Source of the DNA: Beijerinckiaceae bacterium
Lineage (GTDB): Bacteria > Pseudomonadota > Alphaproteobacteria > Rhizobiales > Beijerinckiaceae
Direction: 5' to 3'
NCBI GenBank assembly: GCA_947453205.1
Contig: CANGFT010000010.1
Coordinates: forward strand, 27,507 to 91,506
DNA: 64,000 nt
This document shows positions 48,133 to 56,878 of the stretch, piece by piece. Within the stretch, counting starts at the first letter, position 1, and the number at the start of each line of letters is the position of its first letter. A program made the position numbers and the translations under genes. The notes below the pieces were generated by a model. The model searched no databases and was not told the DNA's origin. It saw only the letters and a list, made by a program, of their open reading frames with translations.

Positions 48133-49074
48133 TTAGGGTGTGTTGGATGAAGGTGTGGAAGGGGACCGCCGCAGCGGCTTGACATTGTCGGCGACGCCGA
48201 CGCCCGCCATGACGAAAAGCGGCAGCGGGAAAAGGATGAAATTGACGGCGTAGACGGCCGAAAGAACGCCAAAGCGCCCGGGCCGGTCCATGGTCAGGCG
48301 ATGGATCGCCGCAAGCCCCTGAAGGGCGAAGGCGACCCCGAGGGCCGCAGCGGCGCTTGAGGCGATGACGCGGCTGACCCCGGTGGGCGCGCAGGCGAGC
48401 GCGGCCAGGGCGAAGGCCCCCAAGGCGAGGCGCGGCAGGACGAGATGGGTGGGCAGGTCAGGCCAGGTCTGGCCGAACTGGCCGGAGATCATGGTGACGC
48501 GGGCGGCGAGCCAGAGATTGAGCGACAGCGCCAGCACGCTCCAGAAGGCCATCATGGCGGGCATGCTCGCCACCAGCATCGAGGCGAATTCATCAAGAGG
48601 CATCACGCCGGCGGCCTCTTCAATGCCCTTGATGTTCTTCAGCACCGCCTGAATGCCGACGGAGAATTCGGTCGCGGCGACGTCAAGACCGCCATAGCTG
48701 GCGCCCATGAAGGCGACCATGCCCCAGACCGCGATGATGGAAAGCGCCGTCACAGCGCTCAACAGCAGGCCGGGCGACAGACGACGCGCCCCGCTGAACA
48801 CATGGGTTGCGAGCCAGCCGAGCAGCAGGGCGGGAGCGGCGGTGGAGATGAGGAAGACAAGGCTGAGGGCGGGCTGCATGACGCCGGCGGCGAGGGCGCC
48901 GATCACGGCAGCGCCAAGGCCCGCAAGCCAGCCATAGCCCATGCAGGCGATCATGAGGGGCATGGGGGCGAGGACGCTCAGCCAGACGCCCGCCAGCATG
49001 CCCTTCGCCGGAAGGACGAAGAGCACGCCAGCCGCAAGGCCGGCCCCGAAGGCTATGAGGAAACGCTGCGCCAT
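48133..49074 (-). CDS. DUF2232 membrane protein
   Basis: A 313-residue integral membrane protein with about eight hydrophobic segments, typical of the DUF2232 family. It lies between rpsR and rplI, its stop 10 bases upstream of the rplI start, a position conserved in this bacterial order. The function is unknown. No catalytic motif is visible; a transporter-like or channel-like role would be speculation. Confidence 0.85.
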   Translation of the reverse strand: MAQRFLIAFGAGLAAGVLFVLPAKGMLAGVWLSVLAPMPLMIACMGYGWLAGLGAAVIGALAAGVMQPALSLVFLISTAAPALLLGWLATHVFSGARRLSPGLLLSAVTALSIIAVWGMVAFMGASYGGLDVAATEFSVGIQAVLKNIKGIEEAAGVMPLDEFASMLVASMPAMMAFWSVLALSLNLWLAARVTMISGQFGQTWPDLPTHLVLPRLALGAFALAALACAPTGVSRVIASSAAAALGVAFALQGLAAIHRLTMDRPGRFGVLSAVYAVNFILFPLPLFVMAGVGVADNVKPLRRSPSTPSSNTP

Positions 49075-49195
49075 TCGCCGAGCTGTCCCGCTGAAAAGCG
49101 GTTAGAGCGGGTGACCCGCCCAACCAAGCCGCCACGGACCATTCCGCGCGGCCGACGCGCCCTCTCCGGCGGACCGGAGAGGGCGATCTTGGTGA

Positions 49196-49438
49196 TTACT
49201 TGATCACGTAGGGAAGCAGGCCGAGGAAGCGCGCGCGCTTGATGGCCTGGCCGAGCTCACGCTGCTTCTTGGCGGAGACCGCCGTGATGCGCGAGGGGAC
49301 GATCTTGCCGCGCTCGGAGATGTAGCGGGACAGGAGACGAACGTCCTTATAGTCGATCTTCGGCGCATTCGGGCCCGTGAAGGGGCAGGTCTTGCGACGA
49401 CGGAAGAAGGGGCGACGGGTTGCTGCTGCAGCGGACAT
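49196..49438 (-). CDS. rpsR: 30S ribosomal protein S18
   Basis: An 80-residue basic protein that pairs with S6 on the 30S platform. [15 protein letters not shown] at the start, [24 protein letters not shown] in the centre (seen in part) and the [10 protein letters not shown] end are conserved. Its ATG overlaps the rpsF stop (ATGA), so S6 and S18 are made in step. Confidence 0.97.
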   Translation of the reverse strand: MSAAAATRRPFFRRRKTCPFTGPNAPKIDYKDVRLLSRYISERGKIVPSRITAVSAKKQRELGQAIKRARFLGLLPYVIK

Positions 49439-49878
49439 CAGAAAGCTCCTCCTTCAGCAGCGCCCTCTTCGCGGGGGCGGCGGGGACGATCAGGGCGCGG
49501 GCCACGGCGGTCGCCGCGATCGCCACGATCGCCGCGGTCGTCACGGTCGCTGTCCTCACGCTTGCGCATCATGGCCGAGGGGCCATCCTCATGGGCCTCG
49601 ACGCGGAGCGTCAGAAGACGCAGCACGTCTTCGTTGAGGCTCATCTGACGCTCCATCTCCGCGATGGCGGCATGGGGGGCGTCGATGTTGATGAGGGTGA
49701 AATGCGCCTTGCGGTTCTTCTTGATGCGGAAGGCCAGGGACTTGACGCCCCAGTATTCGACCTTGCCGATTTTGCCGCCATTGGCTTCAATGACGGACTT
49801 CATCTGCTCTGTCATCGCCTCGACCTGCTGGGCCGTGACGTCCTGACGAGCCAGATAGATATGCTCATAGAGAGCCAT
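49438..49878 (-). CDS. rpsF: 30S ribosomal protein S6
   Basis: A 146-residue ribosomal protein. The ferredoxin-like fold is seen from [15 protein letters not shown] through YRIKKN-like [18 protein letters not shown] charged tail rich in Arg, Asp and Gly follows from about residue 105, longer than in E. coli. The ribosome-binding site GAGAAAGG lies within a predicted leader stem, described separately. It starts the operon rpsF-rpsR-DUF2232-rplI. Confidence 0.97.
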   Translation of the reverse strand: MALYEHIYLARQDVTAQQVEAMTEQMKSVIEANGGKIGKVEYWGVKSLAFRIKKNRKAHFTLINIDAPHAAIAEMERQMSLNEDVLRLLTLRVEAHEDGPSAMMRKREDSDRDDRGDRGDRGDRRGPRPDRPRRPREEGAAEGGAF

Positions 49879-49883
49879 GATCT

Positions 49884-49939
49884 GCCTTTCTCTATCGGTT
49901 GCGGCGCCGACGCGGAGCCCTTCGAGCCCGGAGAAAGGC
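49884..49939 (-). promoter_or_regulatory. Putative rpsF leader: stem that hides the ribosome-binding site
   Basis: On the minus strand GCCTTTCTC (49939 to 49931) can pair perfectly with GAGAAAGGC (49892 to 49884), which contains the rpsF ribosome-binding site six bases ahead of the ATG. The enclosed 38 bases are GC-rich and include a CCG just before the 3' arm, the trinucleotide expected in S6:S18-regulated leaders. Autogenous repression by the S6:S18 complex is known for other bacteria; here it is inferred. Confidence 0.5.
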
Positions 49940-50253
49940 CCGACGGATTACATTTCGAAGGCGGAGACACGGGAAGACGGGTTTGACCCCCTGTGGGCTT
50001 TCGCCCACCTTCCGTTCAGCCTCCGGCCGACGCCGTGGCTGTGCTTCTACACGTTTTCGACTGGGATGCAAGCTGACCGGGGCGGACCAGCCTGCAGGAA
50101 GCCCCGCCACGCGCCCGCGCCCGGAATGATCCACCCACAGGCGGCGCCCTGCGGCTCACCCATGAAGCAGTGACGCAAGCCCCTTGTTGGGTTATAAAAA
50201 TCCGCGAGTCGCGTCCGGCGGGGCCGTTCGCGCGCTCCTGTGAGGCCTAATTG
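49940..50253. other. Intergenic region between rpsF and cvpA
   Basis: About 310 bases between the rpsF leader and the cvpA start, with divergent genes on either side, so it should hold promoters in both directions. No strong -35/-10 pair, gene or structured RNA other than the leader was recognised. A small AT-rich patch (GGTTATAAAAATCCGC) about 60 bases ahead of cvpA may be part of its promoter. Confidence 0.5.
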
Positions 50254-50919
50254 ATGCCATCCTATCTCGACCTCGGATTGATCGTCGTCGTTCTGATCTC
50301 CGCGCTTCTGTCGATGCTGCGGGGCTTCACCCGCGAGGTGCTGGCGATCGCCTCCTGGGCAGCGGCCTCCGTGGCGGCCTACATGCTTCATCCCCTGGCC
50401 CTGCCCTATGTGAAGCAGTACGTCAGCAATGAAAAGGGCGCGCTGGCCCTCGCCGCCGCCGGCATTTTCCTCGCGACGCTGGTGATCGTCTCGATCATCA
50501 CCGTGAAGATTTCGGATCTGATCCTCGACAGCCGAATCGGCGCGCTCGACCGCTCCCTCGGCTTCCTCTTCGGGGCCGGGCGCGGCTTCCTGCTCTGCGC
50601 CATCGCTTTCATTTTCTTCAACTTCCTGGTGCCGGAAAAGTCCTATCCGGCCTGGGTCCAGAGTTCGAAGACGCGGCCCTGGCTGGAGGCGACGGGAAGC
50701 GCCCTGCAGGCCATGCTGCCCGAGAATCTCGATCAATCCCTCTCGAAGATCCTGAAAAAGGATCCAAAGCCAGGGGATGAGCCCCCGGCGGAGACCGAGG
50801 AGAAGCGTCCCGAGCCTGCTCCGGCGCGTCCGGGCCAGCGTTCGCAGACGCGTCCTGACAATTCGCCGCAAACCATCGAAGCCGTTCTGGGCGCCGGCTC
50901 CGCTGGATCAAAACGCTGA
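50254..50919 (+). CDS. CvpA family membrane protein
   Basis: A 221-residue inner-membrane protein of the CvpA family: SYLDLGLIVVVLISALLSMLRGFTREVLAIASW at the start (seen in part), four hydrophobic segments, and a C-terminal proline/glutamate-rich cytoplasmic tail of about 70 residues. CvpA is linked to colicin V production and to membrane stress in E. coli, and usually precedes purF, as here. The ATG at 50254 is preferred over a TTG three bases earlier. Confidence 0.9.
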   Translation: MPSYLDLGLIVVVLISALLSMLRGFTREVLAIASWAAASVAAYMLHPLALPYVKQYVSNEKGALALAAAGIFLATLVIVSIITVKISDLILDSRIGALDRSLGFLFGAGRGFLLCAIAFIFFNFLVPEKSYPAWVQSSKTRPWLEATGSALQAMLPENLDQSLSKILKKDPKPGDEPPAETEEKRPEPAPARPGQRSQTRPDNSPQTIEAVLGAGSAGSKR

Positions 50920-51043
50920 TTGAGTCTATGAACTGCTGACATCAAGGTCTCCAGGCCTTATGTCCTGAACGCTCCAGGGTTCGTTCGAAGGCGCCTCCCC
51001 CCGCATTCCAACGACCCGCCCCGGACACGCCAAAGGAATTGCG

Positions 51044-52546
51044 ATGAGCCACTCCGATCGCCACGCGCTCAGTGAAGTCCATTCCTCGCCCGGCGACGAT
51101 TGTCTCGACCTTGATGCGGACCGACTGCACGAAGAATGCGGCGTCTTCGGCATCTTCGGCCATCCCGAAGCCGCAGCCATCACCGCGCTCGGCCTCCACG
51201 CGCTCCAGCATCGCGGTCAGGAGGCCGCAGGCATCGTCGCCTTCGACGGCAAGCGGTTCAGCTCAGAACGGCGCCTCGGCCTCGTGGGCGACCACTTCTC
51301 CTCGCGCGCCACGATCGAGCGTCTGCCGGGCAACGCCGCCGTGGGCCATGTGCGCTATTCGACCACCGGCGAGACGATCCTGCGCAATGTGCAGCCGCTC
51401 TTCGCCGAGCTCGACACGGGCGGCTTCGCCGTCGCCCATAACGGCAATCTGACCAACGGCATCAGCCTGCGCCGCGAACTCATCAAGCAGGGCGCGATCT
51501 ATCAATCCACCTCCGACACGGAGGTGGTGCTCCATCTGGTGGCGCGCAGCCGCAAGGGGCGCATCCTCGACCGCTTCATTGAGGGCCTGCGCCAGCTTGA
51601 AGGCGCCTATTCGCTGGTCGCCATCACCAACAAGAAGCTGATCGGCGTGCGCGATCCCCTGGGCATCCGCCCGCTCGTGCTGGGCGAGCTCGACGGCCAC
51701 TATATCTTCGCCTCCGAGACCTGCGCCCTCGACATCATCGGCGCGCGGTTCATCAGGGATGTGGAGAATGGCGAGGTGGTGGTGATCTCGGAGAACGGGA
51801 TCGAGTCGCACAAGCCCTTCCCGCCCCAGCCCATGCGGCCCTGCATCTTCGAATATATCTACTTCTCCCGCCCCGACTCCATCGTCCACGGGCGCCATGT
51901 TTACGAGGTCCGCAAGAACATGGGCGCGCAGCTTGCGCGCGAAGCCCACGTGGATGCGGATGTGATCGTGCCCGTGCCAGACTCCGGCGTGCCCGCCGCC
52001 ATCGGCTTTGCGCGCGAATCCGGCATCCCCTTCGAGCTTGGCATCGTGCGCAACCATTATGTGGGCCGCACCTTCATCCAGCCGACCCAGTCGGTGCGCG
52101 AGCTTGGCGTGCGCCTGAAGCACAGCGCCAACCGTTCGGTCGTGCAGGACAAGAGGATCGTTTTGATCGACGATTCCATCGTGCGCGGCACGACCTCGGT
52201 GAAGATCGTGCAGATGATGCGCGACGCTGGCGCCAGGGAGGTGCATTTCCGCATCTCCTCCCCGCCGATCACCCATCCCGATTACTATGGCATCGACACG
52301 CCCAGCCGCGAGAAGCTGCTGGCGGCCACCCATTCGCTGGAGGAGATGCGCCGCTACATCGGCTGCGACTCCCTCGCCTTCCTGTCGGTGGACGGCATCT
52401 ATCGCGCCATGGGCGAGGAGGGGCGCAACGCCGCCCGGCCGCAATTCACCGACCATTGCTTCACCGGCGACTACCCCACGAACCTGACCGACCTCGGGGG
52501 GGATGCGACGCGGCGGCAGCTCTCGCTTCTCGCGGAGACGGCCTGA
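51044..52546 (+). CDS. purF: Amidophosphoribosyltransferase
   Basis: A 500-residue enzyme for the first committed step of purine synthesis: PRPP and glutamine to phosphoribosylamine. A 31-residue leader ends at HEE, followed by Cys32 in ECGVFGIFGH, the N-terminal nucleophile exposed by self-cleavage. The PRPP loop is VLIDDSIVRGTT. It lies downstream of cvpA and completes, with purM and purN elsewhere in the window, a set of purine genes. Confidence 0.97.
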   Translation: MSHSDRHALSEVHSSPGDDCLDLDADRLHEECGVFGIFGHPEAAAITALGLHALQHRGQEAAGIVAFDGKRFSSERRLGLVGDHFSSRATIERLPGNAAVGHVRYSTTGETILRNVQPLFAELDTGGFAVAHNGNLTNGISLRRELIKQGAIYQSTSDTEVVLHLVARSRKGRILDRFIEGLRQLEGAYSLVAITNKKLIGVRDPLGIRPLVLGELDGHYIFASETCALDIIGARFIRDVENGEVVVISENGIESHKPFPPQPMRPCIFEYIYFSRPDSIVHGRHVYEVRKNMGAQLAREAHVDADVIVPVPDSGVPAAIGFARESGIPFELGIVRNHYVGRTFIQPTQSVRELGVRLKHSANRSVVQDKRIVLIDDSIVRGTTSVKIVQMMRDAGAREVHFRISSPPITHPDYYGIDTPSREKLLAATHSLEEMRRYIGCDSLAFLSVDGIYRAMGEEGRNAARPQFTDHCFTGDYPTNLTDLGGDATRRQLSLLAETA

Positions 52547-52667
52547 GGGCTCAAAACCGTGACCGCCGTTGGAAATCTCGATCCAACGCGCCTTTCATCA
52601 CGTCGATGCGCTGGCGTCCCCTGCGCGACAGGTTAAGCTGAAGCCTTGACCGCCACCGGAGCCCGCC

Positions 52668-53417
52668 ATGAGCAAGCCCCTCGAAAACCGCATCGCCCTC
52701 GTGACCGGCGCCTCCCGCGGGATCGGCCGCGCCGTGGCGCTGGAGCTGGCGCGGCAAGGCGCGCATGTGGTGGCGCTGGCGCGCACCCAAGGCGCGCTCG
52801 AGGAGCTCGACGACGAGATCCAGGCCCTTGGCGGCGAGGCCACGCTCGCGCCCTGCGACCTCAAGGATTTCGACGCCCTCGACCGGCTGGGCCTCGCGCT
52901 GTTCGAACGCTGGCGCAAGCTCGACATTCTCGTGGCCAACGCTGGCGTGCTCGGGCCCATCTCGCCCCTGCCCCATGTGGACCCGCCCAACTGGGACAAT
53001 GTCTTCGCCATCAACGTCACCGCCAATTATCGGCTGATCCGCTCGCTGGACCCGCTGCTGCGCGCCTCGACGGCGGGCCGCGCGGTCTTCGTGACCTCGG
53101 GCGTGGGCAGCCGCGCGGTGATGAACGCCTATCTTGGCCCCTACTCCGTCTCCAAGGCGGCGCTGGACGCGCTGGCGCGCACCTATGCCTCCGAGACCGT
53201 CAACACCTCCAATGTCCGCGTGATGATCGCCAATCCCGGCCCGCTGCGCACAAAGATGCGCGCCAGCCTGATGCCCGGCGAAGACCCGCTGACACTGCGC
53301 ACGCCCGAAGATTTCGCGCCGAAGGTTGTCGCCCTCTGCCATCCCGACTCCCAGGAGAGCGGGAAGCTCTATGATTTCCAGGACGACCGGATCAAGAGCT
53401 GGCGTCAGCCTGAGTAA
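52668..53417 (+). CDS. Short-chain dehydrogenase/reductase
   Basis: A 249-residue classical SDR. It has the cofactor motif TGASRGIGRAVALEL, the NAG motif (VANAGVLG), a catalytic Ser (VTSGVGS) and Tyr-x3-Lys (YSVSKAALD). The substrate is not evident. It follows purF in the same direction, an arrangement seen in relatives, but there is no obvious link to purines. Confidence 0.9.
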   Translation: MSKPLENRIALVTGASRGIGRAVALELARQGAHVVALARTQGALEELDDEIQALGGEATLAPCDLKDFDALDRLGLALFERWRKLDILVANAGVLGPISPLPHVDPPNWDNVFAINVTANYRLIRSLDPLLRASTAGRAVFVTSGVGSRAVMNAYLGPYSVSKAALDALARTYASETVNTSNVRVMIANPGPLRTKMRASLMPGEDPLTLRTPEDFAPKVVALCHPDSQESGKLYDFQDDRIKSWRQPE

Positions 53418-53595
53418 ATAGAAGTATATTTTATCTATAAAGCTACAGCGCAGCTTCAATATACGCTTCAGGCGAAGCTGTTGCGTGAGAACAATGCACG
53501 CCAGAACAATGCGACGTTGACTATAGATTGTCTTGCGGCGCTCATCGGACGCCTGCAGCATGGCCCGGCATCTTTCGCCCGACGGGACATCCTGC
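53418..53595. other. AT-rich intergenic stretch with small repeats
   Basis: A 178-base gap that is much AT-richer than its surroundings near its left end (TATATTTTATCTATAAAG). It contains nested inverted repeats built on CAGCTTC / GAAGCTG (about 53453-53480) and two direct copies of AGAACAATGC at 53488-53497 and 53503-53512. No T run makes a clear terminator. It may hold the end of the SDR transcript and a regulatory site for the following small gene. Confidence 0.45.
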
Positions 53596-53892
53596 ATGCA
53601 CGACCAGCAACTGCGTGGCGCCGCCGAGAGCCTCTGGAACGCCTGGATCGACCTGCGCTACGCCTATGCCGACCTCTGCGAAGACGACGTCAGCGACCGG
53701 GTCCGGCTCGGGATCGAAGCCGGCATTGAAAAGCTGCGGATCGCCGCGCAGGAGGTCGAGCGCATGGCGACGAGCGCGCCAGCCGCCCACGCCCCCCTAT
53801 CGGATGCGCCGCCCGCCCTTGTCGAAGGGGTTCTTCGAATTGCGGGTCGAAATGCGGATCGGCACGCCCTGGAGCGCAAAGGTCTCGCGTAG
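53596..53892 (+). CDS. Small helical protein, function unknown
   Basis: A 98-residue frame whose first 60 residues look like a real helical protein: [22 protein letters not shown] and [20 protein letters not shown]. The last 32 residues run antisense to the 3' end of der, so either the overlap is real or the true C-terminus is not yet clear. The start is uncertain: ATG at 53596 or 53560, neither with a strong ribosome site. No family is recognised. Confidence 0.4.
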   Translation: MHDQQLRGAAESLWNAWIDLRYAYADLCEDDVSDRVRLGIEAGIEKLRIAAQEVERMATSAPAAHAPLSDAPPALVEGVLRIAGRNADRHALERKGLA

Positions 53893-55221
53893 ACCATTGA
53901 TGAGGAACCGCTCGTAACTCGTCGGCAATTCATCGAGCTGGTTGCCGAAGATGACGAAATGCGGCGGGCGCGCCTTGGGCTGGGTCATGTAGCGGATCTT
54001 GATGCGCCAGCCCGAGACGGCGGGCGGCGGCGTCTTTTCGATCACAGGCCCGAGCCAGCGGTTCAGGCGGCCCGTGGAGATGCGGATGTTCCAGGTCTCG
54101 TGGACCTTGAAGATCGCCTCCATCAGCCGCTCGAGCCCCGCGCCGGTGAGGCCGGAGACCGGGACCACGGGCGTTCCCTTCACCTGCGGCAGAAGGCGGT
54201 CGGCCTCCTCGCGCAACTCGAGAAGGCGCCGGTTGGGGTCTGGCGTCAGATCCCATTTGTTGAGGCCGATGACGAGGCCGCGGCCCTCGCGGGCGACGAG
54301 ATCGATGATGGTCAGATCCTGCTTCTCGAAGGGGATCGTCGCATCGAGCAGCACCACGACCACTTCGGCGAAACGCACCGCGCGCAATGTGTCGGCGGCC
54401 GCGAGCTTCTCCAGCTTGCCCTGCACATTGGCGCGCTTGCGCAGGCCCGCCGTGTCGAACATCTTGACCTTGCGGACGGCGCCGTCGCGGCGCGTATAGG
54501 GGAATTCGACCGCGATGGAGTCGCGGGTGATCCCGGCCTCCGGCCCGGTCAGCAGACGCTCCTCGCCGAGGATGCGGTTGAGAAGCGTCGACTTGCCCGC
54601 ATTGGGCCGACCGACGACGGCCACGCGAAGGGGTTTGGAGGCGTCGAGTTCGGAGCCGTCCTCCTCATCGCCGAGCACGAGGGGAGACTCGATCTCCTCC
54701 TCAAATTCGGCAGGCAGCGCGGTTTCCTCGGGCAGCGCCTCGCGCAGGCTGTCATAGAGTTCCGGAATCCCTTCGCCATGCTCGGCGGACAGGGGAATGG
54801 GGTCGCCAAGACCAAGCTCGAAAGCCTCTATGGCGCCCGCCTGCCCGGCCTTGCCCTCGGCCTTGTTGGCGAGGAGGATGATGGGCTTGCCGGAGCGGCG
54901 CACGAGCTGGCTGAAATAGCGGTCGGTGGGCGTGACGCCCGTGCGCGCGTCGATCATGAAGAAGATCGCGTCGGCCATCTCGATGGCGGCCTCCGTCTGG
55001 GCGCGCATGCGGCCCGACAGGGAGGCGACGTCGCCCTCCTCCAGCCCCGCCGTGTCGACGATGGTGAAGGAGAGGTCGGCGATTTTGGCCAGCCCCTCGC
55101 GGCGATCGCGGGTCACGCCCGGCTGATCGTCGACCAGCGCCAGCTTCTTGCCGACAAGCCGGTTGAACAGGGTGGACTTGCCGACATTGGGACGGCCGAT
55201 GATGGCGACTGTGAAGGACAT
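53797..55221 (-). CDS. der: Ribosome-assembly GTPase Der (EngA)
   Basis: A 474-residue essential GTPase with two tandem G domains ([12 protein letters not shown] near residue 8, [12 protein letters not shown] near residue 207) and the KH-like C-terminal domain. DTAGLEEGD and DTAGLRKRA are the G3 motifs. It acts in 50S assembly. A TPR membrane protein gene lies upstream in the same direction. Confidence 0.97.
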   Translation of the reverse strand: MSFTVAIIGRPNVGKSTLFNRLVGKKLALVDDQPGVTRDRREGLAKIADLSFTIVDTAGLEEGDVASLSGRMRAQTEAAIEMADAIFFMIDARTGVTPTDRYFSQLVRRSGKPIILLANKAEGKAGQAGAIEAFELGLGDPIPLSAEHGEGIPELYDSLREALPEETALPAEFEEEIESPLVLGDEEDGSELDASKPLRVAVVGRPNAGKSTLLNRILGEERLLTGPEAGITRDSIAVEFPYTRRDGAVRKVKMFDTAGLRKRANVQGKLEKLAAADTLRAVRFAEVVVVLLDATIPFEKQDLTIIDLVAREGRGLVIGLNKWDLTPDPNRRLLELREEADRLLPQVKGTPVVPVSGLTGAGLERLMEAIFKVHETWNIRISTGRLNRWLGPVIEKTPPPAVSGWRIKIRYMTQPKARPPHFVIFGNQLDELPTSYERFLINGLRETFALQGVPIRISTRNSKNPFDKGGRRIR

Positions 55222-55268
55222 GGGCTCTTACATGGGGAGGGGGACGCCCCCGGACAGGGCGCCCGAAA

Positions 55269-55922
55269 TCAGCGGGCCTTGCTGGCCGCCACGAGGCCGA
55301 GCAGGGTTTCGGCCCGCTGGCGCAGCCCCGCAGGCGCCTGCAGGTCGACGACGATCTGATCGAGCCAGCGGCCCGCCGCCTCGAAATCATCGACCTTGAA
55401 GGCCGCATAGGCCAGGAGTTCGCGCGCGCTGTTGCGGAAGGGCGCGCCGCCCTGAGCCAGAGGCTCGAGCCGCCGCTTGATCTCCGCCGCATCGGCCTTG
55501 TCGAGGCGCAGGGTCGCGGCGCGCAGACGCGCGATGTCCTGCATGAGGGCGGGAATCTTCGCGTCAGCCGCCAGCGCGTCATAGATCGCCACGGCCTTGT
55601 CCGGATCCACCGTCGCGACATCAGCGGCGCCGCGGAAACGGGCGAGCAGCGCATAGCCCTCAGGGCCCTGCTTGATGATGTCCTGAAACGCAGAATCCGC
55701 TTCGGCGGATTTGTTCTCGCGGGAGAGCTGAAGCGCCGCCTCGTAGCTCGCGCCAGCCGCCTCGGCCTTGGCGCGCTCATTGTCCTTGTAAAAACGCCAG
55801 CCCGCAGAGGCCGCCACGATGGCGAGCGCCAGCGCAATGAACAGGTTCTGGTATTTCGACCAGAACTGAAGCGCCTTGTCGCGGCGGACTTCCTCGTCCA
55901 CCTCGCGGAAAATGTCGGACAT
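55269..55922 (-). CDS. Membrane-anchored TPR-like protein (YfgM-like)
   Basis: A 217-residue protein with a cytoplasmic N-terminus (MSDIFREVDEEVRRDKALQ in part), one membrane helix (LFIALALAIVAASAGWRFY, residues about 27-45) and a periplasmic helical domain of TPR-like repeats. This matches the YfgM type, which in E. coli associates with the Sec translocon and is encoded near der (yfgM-bamB-der). Here the gene is directly upstream of der, with bamB missing between them. The chaperone role is inferred from the family. Confidence 0.85.
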   Translation of the reverse strand: MSDIFREVDEEVRRDKALQFWSKYQNLFIALALAIVAASAGWRFYKDNERAKAEAAGASYEAALQLSRENKSAEADSAFQDIIKQGPEGYALLARFRGAADVATVDPDKAVAIYDALAADAKIPALMQDIARLRAATLRLDKADAAEIKRRLEPLAQGGAPFRNSARELLAYAAFKVDDFEAAGRWLDQIVVDLQAPAGLRQRAETLLGLVAASKAR

Positions 55923-56169
55923 GTCTCTTCGGTCCCGTCTGCATGCGGCTGGGCAAGCGCCCGCAGGGGTCGGTTAGCACGCGCAGGGCCGGAAGGCGAG
56001 CAGTTGTTGCCCCAAGCGCCGCTTTCCGGCCCTGTCCAGGGCCAAGCCTCCCCGGATCCGCCAGCTTTCATCACGCCGCCGCCCGACCCTCGCCTTACGG
56101 GGGGCGCAAAGAGGGCCGATCTGTCGGGCGCAAAGGTCATGCGTGATGAACCGCCCCGGAGAGATCCCG

Positions 56170-56817
56170 ATGTCCCCACTGATCCGCCGATTTGGCCCTC
56201 AGGCCCTGCTGTTGACGAGCGCCTTCGCCACCGCCGTGCTGCTCGCCCTCGTTTTCCGCCCCGCTCGGGTCGCGCAGGTGGACCGCGCCCAGCCCATGAA
56301 TGTGACGGCGCCCGCCGCCCCTAAAGCTGACCGCGAGGCCGCGCAGGCCAAGCTCGCGGAGGCCATGGCGCGTTTGAGCGAGGCGGCGCCGAGGGAGCCG
56401 GAGGCCGCCATTCCCGCGTCAGCGGAGGCGGCTCCTCAGGCGCAGCCCCTTGCGCCCCCGGCGGCGCCCGCAGAGCCAGAGCCGACCCCGGAGCCAAAGG
56501 CCGCCGCCCCGGTCGCCTCCCCGCCCCCGCCGCCGCCGCTCAGCGAAACGGATCTGCGGCGCCTCGCCGACAAGGCGGCCCAGGCCATGCGGGACGGCGA
56601 TGTCTATGGCGCAAGGCTCATCCTCGAGAAATCCGTCGAGGGCGGCGACGCCAGAGCCCTCATGACCCTCGCAGAAACCTACGACCCCAGAGCGCTCGCC
56701 CGCATGAACGCCAAAAGCGTGAAGCCTGACCCCGCCCGCGCGCGGGCCCTTTACGAGCAGGCGCTGGAGAAGGGCGTGACAGGCGCCAGGGCGAAGCTCG
56801 ATGCGCTGGACCGATGA
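56170..56817 (+). CDS. Membrane-anchored Pro/Ala-rich protein with Sel1-like end
   Basis: A 215-residue protein: one N-terminal membrane helix (ALLLTSAFATAVLLALVF), a long proline/alanine/glutamate linker (residues about 60-130), and a C-terminal helical part (ARLILEKSVEGGDARALMTLAETYDP) similar to Sel1/TPR repeats. GGAGAGA precedes the ATG at 56170; ATG 56146 is another option. It is probably periplasmic. No partner is evident. Confidence 0.75.
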   Translation: MSPLIRRFGPQALLLTSAFATAVLLALVFRPARVAQVDRAQPMNVTAPAAPKADREAAQAKLAEAMARLSEAAPREPEAAIPASAEAAPQAQPLAPPAAPAEPEPTPEPKAAAPVASPPPPPPLSETDLRRLADKAAQAMRDGDVYGARLILEKSVEGGDARALMTLAETYDPRALARMNAKSVKPDPARARALYEQALEKGVTGARAKLDALDR

Positions 56818-56823
56818 GGGCAA

Positions 56824-56854
56824 AGAAAAGGCCCGGCTGCAGGACAGCCGGGCC
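56824..56854 (-). terminator. Terminator of the potassium-channel gene
   Basis: Read on the minus strand, a ten-base-pair stem GGCCCGGCTG / CAGCCGGGCC with a five-base loop is followed by TTTTCTTT. It lies between the two convergent genes. On the plus strand the tail is AATTC, so termination in that direction would be weaker. Confidence 0.78.
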
Positions 56855-56878
56855 AATTCATGTCAATCAAAGTGATGT

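Noticed and set aside
49940..50253. Possible structured RNA or tRNA between rpsF and cvpA
   Set aside because: No cloverleaf, T-loop sequence or extended pairing was found beyond the rpsF leader stem.
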